Shown one piece after another: positions 6,235 to 10,509 of a DNA stretch of 10,509 nt. The stretch lies in assembly GCA_017547995.1 (NCBI GenBank), contig JAFYNW010000160.1:1-10509 (forward strand). The letters are read 5' to 3'. This DNA comes from Clostridia bacterium (GTDB lineage Bacteria > Bacillota > Clostridia > Oscillospirales > Butyricicoccaceae). The translations under genes and the position numbers were made by a program. The notes under the pieces were generated by a model. That model was given only the letters and a program-made list of their open reading frames with translations. It searched no databases and had not been told where the DNA came from. Numbering within the stretch: position 1 is the first letter of the stretch; every line of letters starts with the position of its first letter.

Positions 6235-7356
6235 ATGAATATTCTTGATACTTTATCGAACCTTGCTATGAGCTCCGGCATTGTTGCTATGACATGGCAG
6301 CAGGGCGTTATGATTATCGTAGCTTGCGTTCTTCTCTATCTCGCGATCAAGAAGGAATTTGAACCACTTCTCCTTCTTCCTATCGCATTCGGTATGCTTC
6401 TCGCTAACCTTCCTCTCTCCGGTATTATGGAAGAGGGCGGCGTTCTGAAGTATCTCTACACAGGCGTTAAGACATCCATTTTCCCATGTCTTATCTTCCT
6501 TGCAATCGGCTCAATGACAGACTTCGGTCCGCTCCTTGCCAACCCAGCCAGCCTCCTTCTTGGTGCTGCAGCTCAGCTCGGTGTTTACATGGCGTTCATC
6601 CTTGCAATCATCCTCGGCTTCACACCTCAGGAAGCTGCTTCCATCGGTATTATCGGCGGCGCTGACGGTCCTACTGCTATCTTTGTTACAACAAAGCTCG
6701 CTGACCATCTCCTCGCTCCGATTTCCGTAGCTGCTTACTCCTACATGGCTCTTATCCCTCTCATTCAGCCTCCTATCATGAAGGCTCTCACAACTGAGAA
6801 GGAAAGAAAGATCGAAATGAAGGAACTCAGAACAGTTTCCAAGACAGAGAAGATTCTCTTCCCTATCGCAGTTACAATCGTTTGCGTTCTTCTCATTCCA
6901 TCCGTTGCTCCGCTTCTCGGTATGCTCATGCTCGGTAACCTCTTCCGTGAATCCGGCGTTACAGGCAGACTTTCCGATACAGCTCAGAATGCTATGTGTA
7001 ACATCGTAACTATCATGCTCGGTACTTGCGTTGGTGCTACTGCTAACGGTGCTGTCTTCCTCAGAGCTGACACTCTCAAGATTATCGCTCTCGGTCTCAC
7101 AGCTTTCGCATTCTCCACAGCAGGTGGCGTTATGTTCGGTAAGCTCATGTGCAAGATCACAAAGGGCAAGATCAACCCACTCATCGGTGCTGCTGGTGTT
7201 TCCGCAGTTCCAATGGCTGCTCGTGTAGCTCAGGTTGAAGGCCAGAAGTACAACAAGAGCAACTACCTCTTGATGTTCGCTATGGGTCCTAACGTTGCAG
7301 GTGTTATCGGTTCTGCTGTTGCAGCCGGTTACCTCCTCTCCATGTTCGGCGGCTAA
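6235..7356 (+). CDS. oadB: Sodium-pump decarboxylase beta subunit (OadB/GcdB family)
   Basis: This integral membrane subunit decarboxylates carboxybiotin and exports Na+. The 373-residue protein has about nine to eleven hydrophobic segments. The hallmark GIIGGADGPTAIF carries D144, equivalent to the Na+-binding aspartate of Klebsiella OadB. The late loop GPNVAGVIGSAVAAGYLL matches the second conserved region with Asn and Gly. AGGAGG at 6221-6226 sets the start, eight bases upstream. It is the last gene of the operon, 22 bases after the carrier gene, and is followed by a strong terminator. The length is complete for the family and no key residue is missing. The same beta type serves oxaloacetate, methylmalonyl-CoA, glutaconyl-CoA and malonate decarboxylases, so substrate identity comes from the alpha subunit. 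Confidence 0.95.
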   Translation: MNILDTLSNLAMSSGIVAMTWQQGVMIIVACVLLYLAIKKEFEPLLLLPIAFGMLLANLPLSGIMEEGGVLKYLYTGVKTSIFPCLIFLAIGSMTDFGPLLANPASLLLGAAAQLGVYMAFILAIILGFTPQEAASIGIIGGADGPTAIFVTTKLADHLLAPISVAAYSYMALIPLIQPPIMKALTTEKERKIEMKELRTVSKTEKILFPIAVTIVCVLLIPSVAPLLGMLMLGNLFRESGVTGRLSDTAQNAMCNIVTIMLGTCVGATANGAVFLRADTLKIIALGLTAFAFSTAGGVMFGKLMCKITKGKINPLIGAAGVSAVPMAARVAQVEGQKYNKSNYLLMFAMGPNVAGVIGSAVAAGYLLSMFGG

Positions 7357-7371
7357 TACTTAAAACAAGAC

Positions 7372-7403
7372 AAAACACTCCACAATCTGTGGAGTGTTTT
7401 TTT
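7372..7403 (+). terminator. Intrinsic terminator of the decarboxylase operon
   Basis: A perfect 13-bp stem (7372-7384/7388-7400) with an ATC loop around CTCCACA/TGTGGAG, running into a T-tract to 7403. It lies 15 bases after the beta subunit stop codon. Its core resembles the terminator at 9369-9398. Confidence 0.92.
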
Positions 7404-7464
7404 GTATAAAGAAAACCATGCGATAGTCGCGTGGTTCAAAAGAGCTTAAGCGGTGATCAGAAAT

Positions 7465-7515
7465 AGCCTTCCCCTTGAGGAGAAGGTGGCAGCCGTAGGC
7501 TGACGGATGAGGTGT
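7465..7515 (+). repeat. Head of compound intergenic repeat, copy 3
   Basis: Plus-strand copy starting AGCCTTCCCCTTG, with an imperfect stem CCTTC/GAAGG (7467-7471/7481-7485, approximate), then CAGCC-gta-GGCTG (7490-7502), and ending GGATGAGGTGT (7505-7515). The ends match copy 1 closely, while the stem arms are different and complementary. As with the other copies it points in the same direction as the gene upstream, here after that operon's terminator. The sequence following it is unlike the hairpin tails of copies 1 and 2. Confidence 0.72.
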
Positions 7516-7770
7516 TTTGTAGGGACTGGCGTCCTCGACAGTCCGAAAAAATAAAAGGAAAGCCTGTCGAGCGCATAGCGGATAAGATTTTCTGTGCGGT
7601 AAGTCTTATCAGAGAGCCTTATTGACATAAGGCGGCCCCCGGCGGCTCATTTTGTGCGGACAAAATGAGAGTTAGCCGCAAACTGGTCCACGCAGTTTGA
7701 TCACGGGACCGAGGGGAGCACCCCTGGACCCCCTTGTGTGTTCGTTCCTCACAAATGGACATATTGGAAA

Positions 7771-7804
7771 GGTTACTGCTCCATTTATGGGTAGCAAGTA
7801 ATCC
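7771..7804 (+). other. Long imperfect hairpin, possible structured RNA element
   Basis: About 14 pairs are possible: GG (7771-7772) with CC (7803-7804), TTAC (7773-7776) with GTAA (7798-7801), TGCT (7777-7780) with AGCA (7793-7796), and CCAT (7781-7784) with ATGG (7787-7790). All bulges are on the 3' side (7791-7792, 7797, 7802). An alternative partner for the central part is AAATGGA (7753-7759) with TCCATTT (7780-7786). No known RNA family is recognised. Confidence 0.35.
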
Positions 7805-7906
7805 CATGCATGGCCGACAGGCCAATTATATGCACACTTGTGTGCCGCTTGCATCATTAGGGCTATTTCCGAAAAACCACCTGCTATGCGGGTAGATATT
7901 TATTGT

Positions 7907-7934
7907 TTGCTTTTTTGACGAATAGTGCTATAAT
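7907..7934 (+). promoter_or_regulatory. Promoter of the two-gene unknown operon
   Basis: TTGCTT (7907-7912), a 16-base spacer and TATAAT (7929-7934), preceded by TGC as an extended -10. The closer TTGACG at 7915-7920 is only eight bases from the -10 and cannot be its -35. The leader is about 35 bases, ending in AAGGAGG (7963-7969). Confidence 0.72.
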
Positions 7935-7976
7935 GAATATATATAAAACAATTCTTCTGAATAAGGAGGAAAATAT

Positions 7977-9011
7977 ATGAGCGAAACACAAAAAAAGAAA
8001 GGAATTCCTTTGGGTGCAATCGCATCAAGACTTGCTGCCGCCCTTATTGGATGGGCGGTACTCACAATGGTGAATATGCTTCCGCTGTGGCTCGAATGTC
8101 CTGTTGTTGAAAAACTGAAGATTTCAGGCGGTTATGATGTGAACATCATGGAAGAGCACACCTTTGATGTGGGTCTTTTCGGCAAAAGACTGGCCGAAAA
8201 CGGCAATCTTTCTGCCGGCGGCAAGCTGATTTCCAACGACAATGCGGCTTACTATTCTCTTGATAAGGTAATCTGTCAGCTTGACCTTGAAAAGATGGAA
8301 TCCCGCGACCTTGAGGGCAAGGCACTTTATGAACCCCACTTCTGTGACGATGAAGTCTATCTCAGCACAGCGTATCTCGCCGAGGTGGCAGTAGGCAGAC
8401 TAGGTGACGGCTCGCCTCAGAGCTTCGACGAAAAATGGTATGATGAAATCAATACCTTTGACAAGGTACAGCTTACACTGTTCAACCTGCTGAAAAAGAG
8501 TGAAACAGAAGAGCTTTCAACTGCTGAAATGGCAAAGCTCGTCGGCTATACAATCCACGGAGATATCGCAGGTTGGGATGGCGAAAATGCCTGGTTCTGT
8601 GTTACAGGACTTCCCGGACAGATTGTCTTCCAGAAATACAATGAAAAGGGCATCGTCGACGTAATTCCAGGCTCGTGCACCAAACCAGGTACTGCAATGG
8701 TGACAGGCAATATTGCCATCTATAAGGACGGAGGACTTCTCAAGACGCTGAATCTTGAAACGTTCGAGGAAAAAACAGTAAATGATCCTGCTCATCCTGT
8801 AGTTTATTTCAACCATATGAGCCTTGACGGACATCGCATTCTGGTCTGGATTGGCACGGACGGAATGCATACTCTCGACCTTGACCACGGCAATATCAAC
8901 TTCGTCGAAGGCGACTGGTACAGCGATTATCGCGGACTTTATATATGGAAAAATCATATAATCGCCCTGAGAAGTGACCGCGGATTCTATAAGTGGTCGT
9001 ATACTGTTTAA
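7977..9011 (+). CDS. Unknown protein with one N-terminal membrane segment
   Basis: I do not recognise this 344-residue protein. A lysine-rich start (QKKKG) is followed by one hydrophobic stretch at about residues 12-38 (LAAALIGWAVLTMVNMLPLWL), with no clear cleavage site. That suggests a membrane-anchored protein with the rest outside. The remainder has many short beta-like units with paired aromatic and Gly/Asp turns (GDIAGWDGENAWFCV, GNIAIYKDGGLLKTL, HRILVWIGTDGMHTLDL, GLYIWKNHIIALRSD). This is the texture of a beta-propeller or similar repeat fold, but that is inference. AAGGAGG at 7963-7969 marks the start. Codon use is less biased than in the decarboxylase operon. The next gene begins 12 bases after its stop codon and its ribosome site overlaps that stop, so the two are co-translated and may act together. 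Confidence 0.85.
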   Translation: MSETQKKKGIPLGAIASRLAAALIGWAVLTMVNMLPLWLECPVVEKLKISGGYDVNIMEEHTFDVGLFGKRLAENGNLSAGGKLISNDNAAYYSLDKVICQLDLEKMESRDLEGKALYEPHFCDDEVYLSTAYLAEVAVGRLGDGSPQSFDEKWYDEINTFDKVQLTLFNLLKKSETEELSTAEMAKLVGYTIHGDIAGWDGENAWFCVTGLPGQIVFQKYNEKGIVDVIPGSCTKPGTAMVTGNIAIYKDGGLLKTLNLETFEEKTVNDPAHPVVYFNHMSLDGHRILVWIGTDGMHTLDLDHGNINFVEGDWYSDYRGLYIWKNHIIALRSDRGFYKWSYTV

Positions 9012-9023
9012 GGAGGTGCGGAT

Positions 9024-9365
9024 ATGTCTGAAAAAAATAAAAAACTTTTACTGTACCTCAATATAGGTACCTCTGGCTTACATATTTTTGTCGGTCTTAT
9101 CGCAGGCCTGCAGAATTGCCCTATACGCGAATTGGGTGTATTATTTACAGTTCTCGGTATTATGGCTTTTGTCAGCGTAATCGGGGCGGCATTTATTCAT
9201 CCTCTGATGGTAATACCTTCGCTTATCGGCATAATTGTCCCGGGAATGCTTGCTGCTGTTATTGTAAAGATTGTACTGACAGGTGCGATACTGGCAATGA
9301 TTTTAGCGCCTGGCGCAGCTGTATATGAAATACTCAAAACCATCGCAATGATGTACGGATTATAA
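9024..9365 (+). CDS. Small multi-pass membrane protein of unknown function
   Basis: This 113-residue protein is almost wholly hydrophobic after MSEKNKK. About three or four membrane segments can be placed near residues 8-28, 36-56, 60-80 and 84-105. There are no cysteine pairs, charged pore residues or named motifs that I recognise. Glycine and proline occur within the helices (GIIVPGM, LAPGAA). A strong site, AAGGAGGTG at 9010-9018, overlaps the stop codon of the preceding gene, so the pair forms one operon closed by the terminator at 9369. It might be a membrane partner of the anchored protein upstream, but nothing in the sequence proves this. Confidence 0.8.
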   Translation: MSEKNKKLLLYLNIGTSGLHIFVGLIAGLQNCPIRELGVLFTVLGIMAFVSVIGAAFIHPLMVIPSLIGIIVPGMLAAVIVKIVLTGAILAMILAPGAAVYEILKTIAMMYGL

Positions 9366-9368
9366 AAC

Positions 9369-9398
9369 AAAACTCTCCACAATATGTGGAGAGTTTTT
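9369..9398. terminator. Bidirectional intrinsic terminator between convergent genes
   Basis: A 13-bp stem (9369-9381/9385-9397) with a three-base loop, A-rich on the left and T-rich on the right, so it works on either strand. It lies four bases after the small membrane protein gene and four bases before the ABC-F stop codon at 9402-9404. The core CTCCACA/TGTGGAG is the same as in the terminator at 7372. Confidence 0.9.
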
Positions 9399-9401
9399 GT
9401 T

Positions 9402-10509
9402 TTATGCATTTTCTTTTGCGGAAAGAGCTTCGATGATTTCATAGACTTCAAGCAGGCGCATTTCTGCCGCGTCCTTTGCCTCTGCAATCTTTGCAAGGCG
9501 CTCGTAGTCTGTGGCATACTGCTCTTCTTCCTTTGCAAAGAAATCGAGCTCACGCTCGAGCTTTTTCGCCTCGTTTTCAGCGTCCTTGAGCTGCTTTTTC
9601 TCGTTATAGGAAAGTCCCTTACGCACCTTTTCAGGCTTTGGAACTTCGACTTTTTCTACCTTTTCCACCTTTGGAGCAGGCACAAGGTCGGCCTTTCTGC
9701 GCTCCATAAAGGATGCAAACTCATCGTAAGAGCCGACGAAGTCGATGATTCCGCCATCCTCAACCATCCAGATACGTGTTGCAAAGCGGTTGATAAAGTA
9801 TCTGTCGTGGGAGACGAAGAGCATTGTTTCTGTAAACTCATCGAGGGAATCTTCAAGCCACTGGCGGGACGCCATATCGAGATGGTTTGTAGGTTCGTCG
9901 AGGAAGAGTGTATTGATCTGATCATTCATAAAGAGGCACAGACGGAGACGTGTCTTTTCACCGCCCGAAAGGACGGAAACCTCCTTGAATACGTCTTCAC
10001 CGAGGAAGCTGTATGCCGCAAGGCGATTTCTGCACTCTGCTGTAGAAAGATTGGATTCATAGAGAAGTGTATCGAGCACTGTGCGCTCAGGGTGGTCAAA
10101 CTTGATTTCCTGTGGCAGGAAGCCGACCTTAAGCCCTGCGCCTTCGATAACCTTGCCGGAAAGCGGCTCGAGCATACCGAGAATTGTCTTGAGAAGGGTT
10201 GTCTTGCCGCAGCCGTTGTCACCCATAATGGCAACGCGCTCGCCACGGAGCACAAGAGCCTCAAGCTTGTCAATGAGTACTCTGTCGAAGCCGACCGAAA
10301 GCTTATCGAGGTAATAAACCTCGTCGCCCGTACGGTTTGCCGCATTGAACTTGCCCTTCATCTTATGGGCCTTCTTGACACCCTCAAGACGCTCGATTCG
10401 GCCGATACGCTTTTCCATAGCTGTCGCCTTCTTCATCATCTTGCTGCTGCCGAGACCCCAGCCCTTCATACGTGCGAGAGTGTATTCAAGACGTCCGATT
10501 TCCTTTTCC
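9402..10509 (-). CDS. ABC-F family ATPase, C-terminal half (runs off the right edge)
   Basis: This is a partial soluble ATPase of the ABC-F group, which acts on ribosomes (translation factor or resistance type) and not as a transporter. The reading frame stays open to the window edge, so the first ABC domain and the start lie outside. Visible in order are the charged interdomain linker (to about 10350, including MKGWGLGSSKMMKKA), the second ABC domain, and a C-terminal tail. In the ABC domain, Walker A GDNGCGKTT is at 10223-10197, signature LSGGEKTRL at 9971-9945, Walker B LFLDEPTNHLD at 9908-9876, and the switch His in SHDRYF at 9809-9807. The tail has a Lys/Pro/Val-rich hinge (KVEKVEVPKPEKV) and a coiled coil (EAKKLERELDFFAKEEEQY). 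The coiled-coil tail resembles the ABC_tran_CTD of Uup/YdiF-like members. The exact subfamily and any antibiotic role cannot be told from this half. Confidence 0.93.
   Translation of the reverse strand, partial: EKEIGRLEYTLARMKGWGLGSSKMMKKATAMEKRIGRIERLEGVKKAHKMKGKFNAANRTGDEVYYLDKLSVGFDRVLIDKLEALVLRGERVAIMGDNGCGKTTLLKTILGMLEPLSGKVIEGAGLKVGFLPQEIKFDHPERTVLDTLLYESNLSTAECRNRLAAYSFLGEDVFKEVSVLSGGEKTRLRLCLFMNDQINTLFLDEPTNHLDMASRQWLEDSLDEFTETMLFVSHDRYFINRFATRIWMVEDGGIIDFVGSYDEFASFMERRKADLVPAPKVEKVEKVEVPKPEKVRKGLSYNEKKQLKDAENEAKKLERELDFFAKEEEQYATDYERLAKIAEAKDAAEMRLLEVYEIIEALSAKENA

Larger units (their letters stand above)
7404..7906. other. Long noncoding stretch rich in inverted repeats
   Basis: No frame here has a ribosome site or recognisable protein. 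It holds a 10-bp hairpin (7414-7423/7427-7436, one G-U), the repeat head at 7465-7515, an 8-bp inverted repeat CTCGACAG/CTGTCGAG (7534-7541/7564-7571), a stem 7581-7590/7601-7610, a perfect 10-bp stem CTCATTTTGT/ACAAAATGAG (7646-7655/7660-7669), AGGGG/CCCCT (7712-7725), a long imperfect hairpin (7771-7804) and GCACAC/GTGTGC (7832-7845). It reads like several dispersed repeats joined together, or a structured RNA. No transposase remnant is seen. Confidence 0.55.

Noticed and set aside
7446..7857. Short minus-strand frames in the noncoding gap (60-68 codons)
   Set aside because: They overlap each other and the inverted repeats, lack ribosome sites and have low-likelihood composition. I treat them as translations of repeat DNA.
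7915..7934. TTGACG as -35 with TATAAT at 7929
   Set aside because: The spacer is only eight bases. TTGCTT at 7907-7912 with 16 bases fits.

Overview
The window reads as a chromosomal segment of an anaerobic, low-to-mid GC Firmicute. A gut-type Clostridia of the Ruminococcaceae/Oscillospiraceae kind is my best inference. The signs are strong AGGAGG-type ribosome binding sites before most genes, TATAAT promoters with an extended -10 TG, a biotin-dependent Na+-pumping decarboxylase operon, the DUF1934-argS gene pair, and intergenic repeats starting AGCCTTCCCC and ending GGATGAGGTGT, which I associate with such genomes. No species can be named, and there are no tRNA, rRNA, CRISPR or transposase genes.

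Left part (1-3842, minus strand): a DUF1934 protein gene and argS form a tight pair, followed downstream by a secreted S41/PDZ C-terminal processing protease. Directly after the stop codons of both argS and the protease gene lies one copy of a compound repeat. Each has a short head with two hairpins and then a long tail of successive hairpins.

Middle (3843-7403): a divergent promoter region drives the DUF1934-argS pair leftward and a four-gene sodium-pump decarboxylase operon rightward. The operon order is carboxyltransferase alpha, small gamma membrane anchor, free-standing biotin carrier, and beta Na+ pump. Together these subunits would decarboxylate oxaloacetate (or a close 2-oxoacid), pass CO2 through biotin, and couple its release to Na+ export. 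The leader holds a hairpin whose 3' arm can also pair with the Shine-Dalgarno sequence of the first gene. A strong intrinsic terminator closes the operon.

Right part (7404-10509): about 570 bases without a convincing gene carry a third repeat head and a dense run of inverted repeats. A two-gene operon of unknown function follows: a protein with one N-terminal membrane segment, and a small multi-pass membrane protein. It converges on the 3' end of an ABC-F ATPase gene that runs off the right edge, with a shared bidirectional terminator between them.

The least explained parts are the hairpin repeats, the decarboxylase leader, the structured 7404-7900 gap and the unknown two-gene operon.
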